From NCBI RefSeq assembly GCF_000429665.1, contig NZ_AUCH01000009.1, forward strand, positions 62,001 through 126,000: a stretch of 64,000 bases of DNA. Direction: 5' to 3'. The translations under genes were made by a program, and so were the position numbers. Positions within the stretch are counted from its first letter, which is position 1, and the number at the start of each line of letters is the position of its first letter. The notes beneath the pieces were generated by a model, which did no database searches, was not told the DNA's origin, and worked only from the letters and a program-made list of their open reading frames with translations. Below are positions 16,270-23,704 of the stretch, piece by piece. Source of the DNA: Azovibrio restrictus DSM 23866. GTDB taxonomy: Bacteria; Pseudomonadota; Gammaproteobacteria; Burkholderiales; Rhodocyclaceae.

Positions 16270-17661
16270 ATGACAACTTCGCAAAGCTCCCAATACACCT
16301 GGGCCGGCCGTTTCTCCGAGCCCGTTTCCGACCTGGTCAAGCGCTACACCGCCTCCGTGGATTTCGACCAGCGCATGTGGCGCCAGGACATCCGCGGCTC
16401 CCTGGCCCACGCCAGGATGCTGGCCAAGCAGGGCATCATCGCCGCCCAGGACCTGGCCGACATCGAACGGGGCATGGCCCAAGTCTGGCAGGAAATCGAA
16501 TCCGGCCAGTTCGAATGGTCCCTGGACCTGGAAGACGTGCACCTCAACATCGAGAAGCGTCTCACCGCCCTGGTGGGTGACGCCGGCAAGCGCCTGCACA
16601 CGGGCCGCTCCCGCAACGACCAGGTGGCCACCGACATCCGCCTCTACCTGCGCGACGCCATCGACGACATCGTCACCCTGATCGGCCAGTTCCAGGCCGC
16701 CATCGTCGCCCTGGCCGAGCGGGAAGCCGCCACCCCCATGCCCGGCTTCACCCACTTGCAGGTGGCTCAGCCGGTCACCTTCGGGCACCACATGCTGGCC
16801 TACTTCGAGATGTTCGAGCGGGACAAGGAACGCTTCGGTGACTGCCGCAAACGCACCAACCGCCTGCCCCTGGGCGCCGCCGCCCTGGCCGGCACCACCT
16901 ACCCCATAGACCGGGAATTCGTGGCCGCCGAACTGGGCTTCGACGGGGTCTGCCTGAACTCCCTCGACGCGGTGTCCGACCGGGACTTCGCCATCGAATT
17001 CTGCGCCGCCTGCGCCCTGTTCATGACCCACATCTCCCGCCTGTCGGAAGAGCTGGTGCTGTGGATGAGCCCGCGGGTGGGCTTCATCCAGATCGCCGAC
17101 CGCTTCTGCACCGGCTCCTCGATCATGCCCCAGAAGAAGAACCCGGACGTGCCGGAACTGGCCCGGGGCAAGACCGGCCGGGTGTACGGCCACCTGACGG
17201 CGCTGCTGACCCTGATGAAGTCCCAGCCCCTGGCTTACAACAAGGACAACCAGGAGGACAAGGAGCCCCTGTTCGACGCGGTGGACACGGTCACCGACAC
17301 CCTGCGCATCTTCGCCGACATGATGGGCGGCATCACCGTCAAGGCCGAGGGCATGCTCCAGGCCCTGACCCAGGGCTTCGCCACCGCCACCGACCTGGCC
17401 GATTACCTGGTCAAGAAGGGCCTGCCTTTCCGGGACGCCCACGAAGCCGTGGGCCACGCGGTCAAGGCCGCCGAGCAGAAGGGTGTGGACCTGCCTCAGC
17501 TCTCCTTGGCCGAACTGCAGGCCTTCTGCCCCCAGGTGGAGGCGGACGTGTTCGCCGTGCTCACCGTGGAAGGGTCGCTGGCCTCCCGCAACCACATCGG
17601 CGGCACCGCCCCCGAACAGGTCCGGGCCGCCGTGGCCCGGGCCCGGCAGCGTCTTGGCTAG
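16270..17661 (+). CDS. argH: Argininosuccinate lyase ArgH
   Basis: Last enzyme of arginine synthesis, splitting argininosuccinate to arginine and fumarate. The 463-residue protein has WAGRFSEP at the N-terminus, HTGRSRNDQVATD, the superfamily signature GSSIMPQKKNPDVPE containing the catalytic serine loop, and the lysine-rich stretch YNKDNQEDKEPLFD. The start is ATG 16270 (MTTSQSSQYTWAGRF); a longer frame from 16219 adds residues unlike the family. Its last eight bases overlap the start of the downstream kinase gene. Confidence 0.97.
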   Translation: MTTSQSSQYTWAGRFSEPVSDLVKRYTASVDFDQRMWRQDIRGSLAHARMLAKQGIIAAQDLADIERGMAQVWQEIESGQFEWSLDLEDVHLNIEKRLTALVGDAGKRLHTGRSRNDQVATDIRLYLRDAIDDIVTLIGQFQAAIVALAEREAATPMPGFTHLQVAQPVTFGHHMLAYFEMFERDKERFGDCRKRTNRLPLGAAALAGTTYPIDREFVAAELGFDGVCLNSLDAVSDRDFAIEFCAACALFMTHISRLSEELVLWMSPRVGFIQIADRFCTGSSIMPQKKNPDVPELARGKTGRVYGHLTALLTLMKSQPLAYNKDNQEDKEPLFDAVDTVTDTLRIFADMMGGITVKAEGMLQALTQGFATATDLADYLVKKGLPFRDAHEAVGHAVKAAEQKGVDLPQLSLAELQAFCPQVEADVFAVLTVEGSLASRNHIGGTAPEQVRAAVARARQRLG

Positions 17662-18946
17662 GACCGCCTCCGCCCAGAAGAAACTGGGCAAGTATGAACT
17701 GATCCGGGAACTGGGCCGGGGCTCCACCGGCATCGTCTGGCTTGCCGCCGACCCCTTCGCCCAGCGCCAGGTGGCCATCAAGGTGGCCACCCCGGAAATC
17801 CTCAAGGACCCGGTCAAGGGCCGCCTCTACACCCACCTGTTCCTCAACGAAGCTTCCCTGGCCGGCAAGCTCAATCATCCCCACATCGTGCAGATCTACG
17901 ATGCGGTGGTCACCGACAAGCTCTGCTACATCGTCATGGAGTACGTGGCGGGCAGCACCCTGGAAACAGTCTGCCAGCCCGGCCACCTGCTGCCCCTGGA
18001 CCAGGTGGTGGAAATCGGCTTCAAGTGCACCCGGGCCCTGGAATTCGCCTTCCGCCTCGGTATCACCCACCGGGACATCAAGCCCGCCAACATCCTCCTC
18101 ACCCCCGAGGGGGACATCAAGATTTCCGACTTCGGCGCCGCCCTGGTGAACCACTCGGACCGGACCCAGGTCTCCGGCGTCGGCTCCCCCGCCTACATGT
18201 CGCCGGAACAGGTTCAGGAAGAACCCCTGGACCACCGCACCGACATCTATTCCCTGGGAGTGGTGCTCTACGAGCTGCTGGCCGGGCAGCGGCCGTTCCA
18301 GGCCAGCTCCGATTACAACATGATCTACCAGATCATCAACAGCACCCCCACCCCGGTGGAGCAGTTGCGCCCGGACATCCCCGCCGCCCTGGCCCGGATC
18401 GTCCGGCGGGCCATGGCCAGGGAGCTGGATCAGCGCTACCCCAGCTGGGCCGAGTTCTCCCGGGATCTGGCCGAGGTGGCCAGGGAGGAACTCTCCGGCC
18501 CCAGCCAGAACTTCCCCGATGCGGAAAAATTCGACTCCCTGCGCCGCCTGCCCTTCTTCCGGGACTTCTCCGACGTGGAGCTGTGGGAAGTGCTGCGCTT
18601 TGCCGACTGGTCCCGGGTCAAACCCGGGCAGCGCATCATCAGGGATGGGGAAAAGGGCAACTTCTTCTGCTTCCTGGTCCAGGGGGAGCTGACCGTCACC
18701 AAGCAGGGCAAGATGCTGAACCTGCTCACCCCCGGGGACTGCTTCGGGGAAATGGCCGTGTTCAGCCCCCACCGCCGCACCCGGGGTGCCGACGTCACCG
18801 CCCTCACCGAAGCCACTCTGATCAGCATCCGCGGCGAGGCCCTGTCCCGGGCCTCGGAAGCCTGCCGCATGCATTTCTACCAGGCCTTCCTGCTGGTCCT
18901 GGCAGAACGCCTCAACCTGGCCAACCAGCGGCTGGCGGCGTTCTAG
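17654..18946 (+). CDS. Ser/Thr protein kinase fused to a cyclic-nucleotide-binding domain
   Basis: About 430 residues. The first ~270 form a Hanks-type kinase with all key elements: glycine loop GRGSTGIVW, VAIKVA lysine, THRDIKPANIL catalytic loop, ISDFGAAL metal motif and SPAYMSPEQ activation segment. A CAP-type cyclic-nucleotide-binding domain follows (residues about 295-410), with GQRIIRDGEKGNFFCFLVQGE, GDCFGEMAVF and RTRGADV, where the conserved glutamate and arginine could hold a nucleotide phosphate. There is no membrane segment, so it is cytosolic. Translation probably starts at TTG 17654, overlapping argH; no in-frame ATG precedes the kinase domain. Activation by cAMP or c-di-GMP is inference from the domain only. 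Confidence 0.88.
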   Translation: MARTASAQKKLGKYELIRELGRGSTGIVWLAADPFAQRQVAIKVATPEILKDPVKGRLYTHLFLNEASLAGKLNHPHIVQIYDAVVTDKLCYIVMEYVAGSTLETVCQPGHLLPLDQVVEIGFKCTRALEFAFRLGITHRDIKPANILLTPEGDIKISDFGAALVNHSDRTQVSGVGSPAYMSPEQVQEEPLDHRTDIYSLGVVLYELLAGQRPFQASSDYNMIYQIINSTPTPVEQLRPDIPAALARIVRRAMARELDQRYPSWAEFSRDLAEVAREELSGPSQNFPDAEKFDSLRRLPFFRDFSDVELWEVLRFADWSRVKPGQRIIRDGEKGNFFCFLVQGELTVTKQGKMLNLLTPGDCFGEMAVFSPHRRTRGADVTALTEATLISIRGEALSRASEACRMHFYQAFLLVLAERLNLANQRLAAF

Positions 18947-19127
18947 GCCACAAGTCGCCTAAGCAGAAGGTCAAGCATGGAGTTGTCCACCATTTCCTCC
19001 CATGCGGGCAATACCCTGGTCGGATGCACCTGCAAGCTGATGTCGGAAGGGTAAGGTACAGGCACGCCGTGCGCCGGCCGCAGTGTAAGATCGCCGATCC
19101 CTTTCCCGGCCTTTGACCCCGTTTTCC
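18947..19127. other. Intergenic gap before the sigma-factor gene, possible gene remnant
   Basis: The left part of this gap and the start of the sigma gene contain a minus-strand open frame ending at 18943. Its C-terminal part (PYPSDISLQVHPTRVL and LDLLLRRLVA) reads more like protein than noise, but it has no ribosome site and runs into the antisense of the sigma gene. It may be the tail of a decayed gene. No promoter can be assigned with confidence. Confidence 0.25.
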
Positions 19128-19721
19128 ATGTCCCAGCGTTTACCCGAAGCAGATTCGAGAACCGACGAGGGCCTGATGCTCGCCTACCGGGACGGCGACG
19201 CGGCGGCGTTCGAGGTCTTGTACGGACGCTGGCGGCGGCGTTTGTACCGTTATCTGACACAGCAATGCGGGCAAGCAGGGGTGTGCGACGAGCTGTTTCA
19301 GGACATCTGGCTGCGCGTGGTCAATGCCCGCGCCCAGTACGAGCCGACCGCGCCCTTCCAGGCCTGGCTGTTCCGCATCGCCCACAACCGCCTGATGGAC
19401 CACTGGCGCACGACGCGGCGGACACCGGTCGAGGCGCTGACCGAAGCGGATGACGAAGATGCCGACCGGCTCGCCACCCTGCCAGCGCCGGACGATTGCC
19501 GGCCGGAGCAGCAGGCCGAGCGCAAGGCGCTGGCCGGGCACCTGGTAGCGGCGGTGCGCGCCCTGCCGGACGCGCAGCGGGAGGCCTTCCTGCTCGCCGA
19601 GGACGGCGGCCTGAGTCTGGAGGAAATCGCCCGCATCACCGAGGTCGGGCGGGAAACGGTGAAGAGCCGCTTGCGCTACGCGATGGGCAAATTACGACAG
19701 GAGTTGGCGAAATGGCGATGA
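19128..19721 (+). CDS. ECF-family RNA polymerase sigma factor
   Basis: A 197-residue sigma-70-family factor of the extracytoplasmic-function type. Region 2 spans about residues 20-90 (GDAAAFEVLYGRWRRRLYRY, DELFQDIWLRVV, PFQAWLFRIAHNRLMDHWR) and region 4 spans residues 138-190 (LPDAQREAFLLAEDGGLS, EEIARITEVGRETVKSRLRY). The chosen start is ATG 19128; a TTG five codons upstream is possible. The stop overlaps the next gene as ATGA, the usual arrangement with a cognate anti-sigma factor. The regulated promoters are unknown; an exported protein encoded downstream is a candidate target. Confidence 0.92.
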   Translation: MSQRLPEADSRTDEGLMLAYRDGDAAAFEVLYGRWRRRLYRYLTQQCGQAGVCDELFQDIWLRVVNARAQYEPTAPFQAWLFRIAHNRLMDHWRTTRRTPVEALTEADDEDADRLATLPAPDDCRPEQQAERKALAGHLVAAVRALPDAQREAFLLAEDGGLSLEEIARITEVGRETVKSRLRYAMGKLRQELAKWR

Positions 19722-20473
19722 AACCGGACGACCAGGAAATCGGCGCCCTCTACCGCGAAGGCGGCGACGACGCGCCTTCCGCCCAGCTCGACGCCGCCAT
19801 TCTGCAAGCGGCGCGCGCCGCCGTGGCCCGGCCCGCCGCAACCGCCGGCTGGCGCCGCTGGCGTCTGGGCCTGCCGGTTTTTGCCTCGGTACTGATGGTG
19901 GCCATGCTCGGCCTGTTGCTGCGTCCGCAAGCCCCGGATGCGCCGGGAATCGGCCCGGTCGCACTGAACGAAGCCGCGCCGCCGGCCGCGACAGCCCGGG
20001 GGCTAGAAAGCCCGGCCCAGGAGCCGGCGCCCGCCGCCACAAATCCTCCGGCCAGCGCCCCCTTACCCGCCGCCAGCCAGACGCGCACGGCCGAAGCTGC
20101 AATACCCCAAGCCGCCGCCAAGATCAGCGCACCGATGGCCGAGCAGGAAGAAGCGCGCTCGTCGCCCCCCACGGCCCGCGCCCCGGCCGAATCCCGGATG
20201 ACGGCAACGGCCGATGCCGCCGCTCCGCTGCCGGAAAAGACGGAAAATGTGGAGAAGGCGGCAACGGCCGCCCCGGCCGCTGCACTCGCCGCCCCCGCCC
20301 GTCAGAGCGCCCCGGCGCAAGCCGTGCGACCGGCCGGCGAATGGCTGGCGGAGATCCAGAAAATGCTCGATCAGGAACGCATCGACGAAGCCAAAGCCAG
20401 CCTCTCAGCCTTCCGCAAGACCTATCCGGACACGCCGCTGCCGCCGGGCATACGCCAGCGCTTGCAGCCGTAG
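19712..20473 (+). CDS. Probable anti-sigma factor, single-pass membrane protein
   Basis: A 253-residue protein coupled to the ECF sigma gene, with CAGGAG eight bases before ATG 19712; a second ATG two codons later is the alternative. A short cytosolic N-terminus (residues 1-50) precedes one membrane helix (LPVFASVLMVAMLGLLL). A long periplasmic part follows, very rich in alanine and proline and of low complexity, and it ends in a compact helical piece (EWLAEIQKMLDQERIDEAKASL). No HxxxCxxC zinc anti-sigma motif is present. The role is inferred from gene position and topology. The C-terminal segment resembles helical pieces seen in periplasmic stress-sensing anti-sigma proteins. Confidence 0.7.
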   Translation: MAMKPDDQEIGALYREGGDDAPSAQLDAAILQAARAAVARPAATAGWRRWRLGLPVFASVLMVAMLGLLLRPQAPDAPGIGPVALNEAAPPAATARGLESPAQEPAPAATNPPASAPLPAASQTRTAEAAIPQAAAKISAPMAEQEEARSSPPTARAPAESRMTATADAAAPLPEKTENVEKAATAAPAAALAAPARQSAPAQAVRPAGEWLAEIQKMLDQERIDEAKASLSAFRKTYPDTPLPPGIRQRLQP

Positions 20474-20525
20474 AAGCTGCGCCTTCCCGCAGCAGGCTCG
20501 GTTCGCCGCTGACTGGCCTGCTTGC

Positions 20526-20620
20526 AACCCCTCCCGGCCTCCCCTTGTCAGGGGAGGAGAAAACCACGGGTACCTGGGCCAAACTCCCTCCCCTGACAAG
20601 GGGAGGGCTGGGGAGGGGTT
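20526..20620. repeat. REP-like inverted repeat element
   Basis: Two 20-base blocks, 20538-20557 (CCTCCCCTTGTCAGGGGAGG) and 20587-20606, are exact reverse complements of each other, and each is also nearly self-palindromic. Outer C-rich and G-rich arms (AACCCCTCCC and GGGAGGGGTT) extend the pairing over 95 bases. Sequences of this kind occur in many copies between genes in proteobacterial genomes. It lies between the anti-sigma gene and the exported-protein gene, where the RNA could fold into a strong hairpin. Confidence 0.8.
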
Positions 20621-20734
20621 GGCGACTGACCGGTGATCGCGGATCGCTGCCAAAAATATTTTTCACCGCTTAACCCCATTCGTTTTCAGCCAGCGTTTTA
20701 CCGGGCGTCTTTCCAACCACACAGGATGCCTATC

Positions 20735-21481
20735 ATGAAAAAGCTGCTTGGCCGACTCGCCGCCACCCTTGCCCTCTGCACCGCCGCCGCCACGGCGACG
20801 GCCGCTGTTTACGCCGATATCCGCATCATCAACCGCAGTACCGGCGAAACCCTGCCGATCTACCGCCACCAGGGCCAGCTCTGGGTGGCCGGCAAGCCCG
20901 GCGACCGCTACGCCATCCAGGTCAGCAACCGCTCGGGCGGCCGCCTGCTCGGCGTGGTTTCGGTCGATGGCGTCAACGTCATCAGCGGCGACACCGCCGC
21001 CACCAACCAGCGCGGCTACGTGCTCTCGCCCGGCGGCTCGGTGGATATCGCCGGCTGGCGCAAAAGCGATCAGGAAGTCGCGGCCTTCTACTTCACGGCG
21101 CTGGACAACTCCTACGCGGCGCGCACGCGCCGCCCGGACAACGTCGGCGTGATCGGCATCGCCGCCTTCCGCGAATACCAGCCGCCGGTAGTGATGAACG
21201 AAATGGCGGCCGATTCGGCCGAGGTCGCAAGACGCAGTGCGGCGCCTGCCGCCGCCCCGATGGCCAAGGCGGAAAGCCGGCTGGGCACGGGGCACGGCGA
21301 ACGCATCCATGCGCCGGTACAAAGCGTCGAATTCCAGCGGGCCAGCAGCACGCCGGACGAGATCATCACCGTGCGCTACGATTCCTACGCCAATCTGGTC
21401 GCCCGCGGCATCATTCCCGCCCCGCGCCGCCAGCCGGTACCGAACGCTTTCCCCGGCAACTACGTGCCCGATCCGTCCTGA
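20735..21481 (+). CDS. Exported protein of unknown function next to the ECF sigma locus
   Basis: A 248-residue protein starting at ATG 20735 (MKKLLGRLAATLALCTAAA) with a clear Sec signal peptide cleaved near TATA-AVYAD. The first mature domain (about residues 28-150) is rich in beta strands (DIRIINRSTGETLPIYRH, RYAIQVSNRSGGRLLGVV, GYVLSPGGSVDIAGW) and looks like a small beta-sandwich. The C-terminal third is low-complexity and proline-rich, ending NYVPDPS. It has no cysteine in the mature part and no membrane anchor. I do not recognise a named family. Position suggests it belongs to the ECF sigma response, but 261 bases and a repeat separate it from the anti-sigma gene. Confidence 0.75.
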   Translation: MKKLLGRLAATLALCTAAATATAAVYADIRIINRSTGETLPIYRHQGQLWVAGKPGDRYAIQVSNRSGGRLLGVVSVDGVNVISGDTAATNQRGYVLSPGGSVDIAGWRKSDQEVAAFYFTALDNSYAARTRRPDNVGVIGIAAFREYQPPVVMNEMAADSAEVARRSAAPAAAPMAKAESRLGTGHGERIHAPVQSVEFQRASSTPDEIITVRYDSYANLVARGIIPAPRRQPVPNAFPGNYVPDPS

Positions 21482-21800
21482 ACGCTTTTTGCCCGCCTCA
21501 GCGGGCAAAGCCTTGCCCATCAAGCGCCATCCGCCGGCCCCCGCCGGATGGCGTCAGCCACGTCAGGAAGACGGCCAGGGCACGTTCACAGCAAGGAGCT
21601 GGCGGTGAGGCAGTGCAAGGCGCCGCGCGCTGTACAGCGCTGCAGCAGCAAGCAGCAACGCCGCAATGCGCCCCGCCAGACCCTTGCCTTCGGGTTTGCC
21701 GTGGCGGGCGGTCGCCGGCCTTGCTTGGCTCGGGGATGGAACAAACACTCCCCGCGCCTTACCGCCCATCCCGCCGGCTACTGTGAACGCGCCCTGGTTT
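21482..21800. other. Intergenic stretch without a supported gene
   Basis: About 320 bases between the exported-protein gene and the glycosyltransferase gene. A hairpin at 21491-21509 (TGCCCGC, loop, GCGGGCA) lies just after the stop but has no downstream T run. A second weak hairpin (GCCATCCG and CGGATGGC) follows near 21527-21553. A 68-codon minus-strand frame (21563-21769) is arginine- and alanine-rich, has no ribosome site and is probably not a gene. Confidence 0.4.
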
Positions 21801-22646
21801 TCAGACGCCCGGTTTCTGCTGCTGCAGTTCCCGCAGTTTGGCGTACTTGATGAAGCTGTTGCCGCAGCCGATGGCGATGTGCACCAGACCCGGCAGCCCG
21901 TCCCGGAATCCCTGGCGCAGCAGGTAGAACTTGCAGAAGCGGAACAGGGGGCTGATCAGAAGGTGCAGCCAGCTGGCCCGCTTGCCGGCAGCAAAGGCCC
22001 GCTCGGCGGCCAGGGTGGTGTAGTCGTTCTGCTTGGCCAGATAGCGCTCCAGACGCTCGGCCGAATCGTGCAGCAAATCCGCCCCCAGGCGGCCGCAACG
22101 GGCGCCTTCCTGGAGCACCACTTTCTCATGCACCGGATCGAAGGACCAGCGCCCCTGGCGCCGGTCGAAAAGGCGCAGACTCCAGTCCGGATAGCCCTCG
22201 CCATGGCGCAGGTAGCGCCCCATGAAGCGGTTGCAGCGGGGAAACTGCCAGGCGGCACAGGCCGGCTGCACCAGAGCCGCCTGGATCGCCTGGGCCAGCT
22301 CCGGCGTCAGCTGCTCATCCGCATCCAGGCACAGGACCCAGTCATTGGCGGCCTGCTCCACGGCGTACTGCTTCTGCCGCCCGAAACCCAGCCACTCCTG
22401 GAAGATCACCCGGGCCCCCAGCTCCCGGGCCAGGGCCACCGTGTTGTCGCTGCTGCCCGAATCCACCACCAGCACCTCGGCGGCGAAGGGCACGCTGGCG
22501 ATGCAGGCCGGCAGCTGCGCCGCCGCATCCTTGGTGATGATCACCAGGGACAGGGGCTCCGGGCGGGGGGCATCGGCCAGGACCTGTGCCCCGGGCGGTT
22601 CAGGGTCGGCGGCGATGGCGGCAGGGATGTCGGGGCTGTCGGACAC
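21801..22646 (-). CDS. Family 2 glycosyltransferase, probably LPS core (WaaE/KdtX type)
   Basis: A 281-residue cytosolic or membrane-associated GT-A glycosyltransferase. It has LSLVIITKDAAAQLPACIAS at the start of the catalytic domain, VDSGSSDNTVALA for nucleotide binding, the metal motif LCLDADEQLT, and a C-terminal region (HLLISPLFRFCKFYLLRQGF) typical of WaaE/KdtX-like core glucosyltransferases. Its gene is divergent from waaC and waaA, which supports a role in adding a sugar to the inner core of lipopolysaccharide. The exact donor and acceptor cannot be read from sequence. Confidence 0.88.
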   Translation of the reverse strand: MSDSPDIPAAIAADPEPPGAQVLADAPRPEPLSLVIITKDAAAQLPACIASVPFAAEVLVVDSGSSDNTVALARELGARVIFQEWLGFGRQKQYAVEQAANDWVLCLDADEQLTPELAQAIQAALVQPACAAWQFPRCNRFMGRYLRHGEGYPDWSLRLFDRRQGRWSFDPVHEKVVLQEGARCGRLGADLLHDSAERLERYLAKQNDYTTLAAERAFAAGKRASWLHLLISPLFRFCKFYLLRQGFRDGLPGLVHIAIGCGNSFIKYAKLRELQQQKPGV

Positions 22647-22653
22647 GGTTCGC

Positions 22654-22659
22654 TATAAT
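22654..22659 (+). promoter_or_regulatory. waaC: Likely -10 element of the waaC promoter
   Basis: A perfect TATAAT lies 31 bases upstream of the waaC ATG, in the 43-base gap between the divergent glycosyltransferase gene and waaC. No clear -35 hexamer is seen. Confidence 0.5.
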
Positions 22660-22689
22660 GCAGGCCTTCGAAGCCGCCATTCTAACCTC

Positions 22690-23664
22690 ATGCCCGGCAC
22701 CAGCCGTCCTCTGCGGAACATCCTGCTGATCAAGACCTCCTCCCTGGGAGATGTGATCCACAACCTGCCGGTGGTCAGCGACCTGCGCCAGCAATTTCCC
22801 GACATCCGCATCGACTGGGTGGTGGAAGAGAGCTTCGCCGCCATTCCCCGCCTGCATCCGGGCGTCGGCGAAGTGATCCCGGTGGCCCTGCGCCGCTGGC
22901 GCAAACGGCTCTGGTCTCCGGCTACCTGGAAGGAAATCGGGGCCGCCCGGCGCCAGCTGGGCGCCAGCCGCTACGACGCCATCCTGGACACCCAGGGGCT
23001 GCTCAAAAGCGCCCTGATCGCCCGCCAGGCCCAGGGCCCGCGCCTGGGCCACAACCGGGATTCGGCCCGGGAGCCCCTGGCCAGCCGCTGCTACGATGCA
23101 GCCTTCTTCGTGCCCAAGACCCTGCATGCGGTGGAGCGCAACCGGCGCCTGGCCGCCGCCGCCCTCGGCTATTCCCTGAGTCCGGAGCTGGACTACGGCA
23201 TCGCGCCCCCCCGGCAAGGCATCAGTGGCACCTCGGCGGTGCTGCTCAGCGCCACCAGCCGGGACGACAAGCTGTGGCCGGAAATGCATTGGGTGAACCT
23301 GGGCCGGGCCCTGGCCAGCCGCGGCCTCACGGCGCTGCTGCCGGGCGGCAACGCCAGGGAACGGGAACGGGCCCGGCGCCTGGCCACCCAGATCCCTGGA
23401 GCCCAGGCCGTCCCGGCCATGGGCCTGGCCGACCTGGCCGCGATGCTGGCCCACGCCCGCCTGGTGGTGGGGGTGGATACCGGCCTGTCGCACCTGGCCG
23501 TGGCCCTGAACACCCCCACCGTGGCCCTGTACACGGCCACCGACCCGGGCCTCACCGGGGTCCTGGGCCAGGGCTGGCACCGCAACTTGGGCGGCCGGGC
23601 CCAGGTGCCCTCGGTCCAGGAAGTACTCAATCAGCTGGCCCCCCTGCTGCCCCCGGGAAACTGA
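22690..23664 (+). CDS. waaC: LPS heptosyltransferase I WaaC
   Basis: Adds the first L-glycero-D-manno-heptose to Kdo2-lipid A. The 324-residue GT-B family 9 protein starts NILLIKTSSLGDVIHNLPVV, has VVEESFAAIPRLHP, DTQGLLKSALIAR, and the donor-binding C-terminal segment VVGVDTGLSHLAVALNTP followed by TVALYTATDPGLTG. The start at ATG 22690 places the family's opening strand about ten residues in. Together with waaA 40 bases downstream it forms an inner-core LPS operon. Confidence 0.93.
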   Translation: MPGTSRPLRNILLIKTSSLGDVIHNLPVVSDLRQQFPDIRIDWVVEESFAAIPRLHPGVGEVIPVALRRWRKRLWSPATWKEIGAARRQLGASRYDAILDTQGLLKSALIARQAQGPRLGHNRDSAREPLASRCYDAAFFVPKTLHAVERNRRLAAAALGYSLSPELDYGIAPPRQGISGTSAVLLSATSRDDKLWPEMHWVNLGRALASRGLTALLPGGNARERERARRLATQIPGAQAVPAMGLADLAAMLAHARLVVGVDTGLSHLAVALNTPTVALYTATDPGLTGVLGQGWHRNLGGRAQVPSVQEVLNQLAPLLPPGN

Positions 23665-23704
23665 GATGAACCTCCCCTCCCCCACGCCCGGCAGGCCGTA
23701 AGCC

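Noticed and set aside
21491..21509. Hairpin after the exported-protein gene as a terminator
   Set aside because: The T run lies before the stem on the plus strand and A residues follow on the minus strand, so it does not fit an intrinsic terminator.
21563..21769. 68-codon minus-strand frame as a gene
   Set aside because: No ribosome site, biased Arg/Ala/Pro composition and no recognisable domain.
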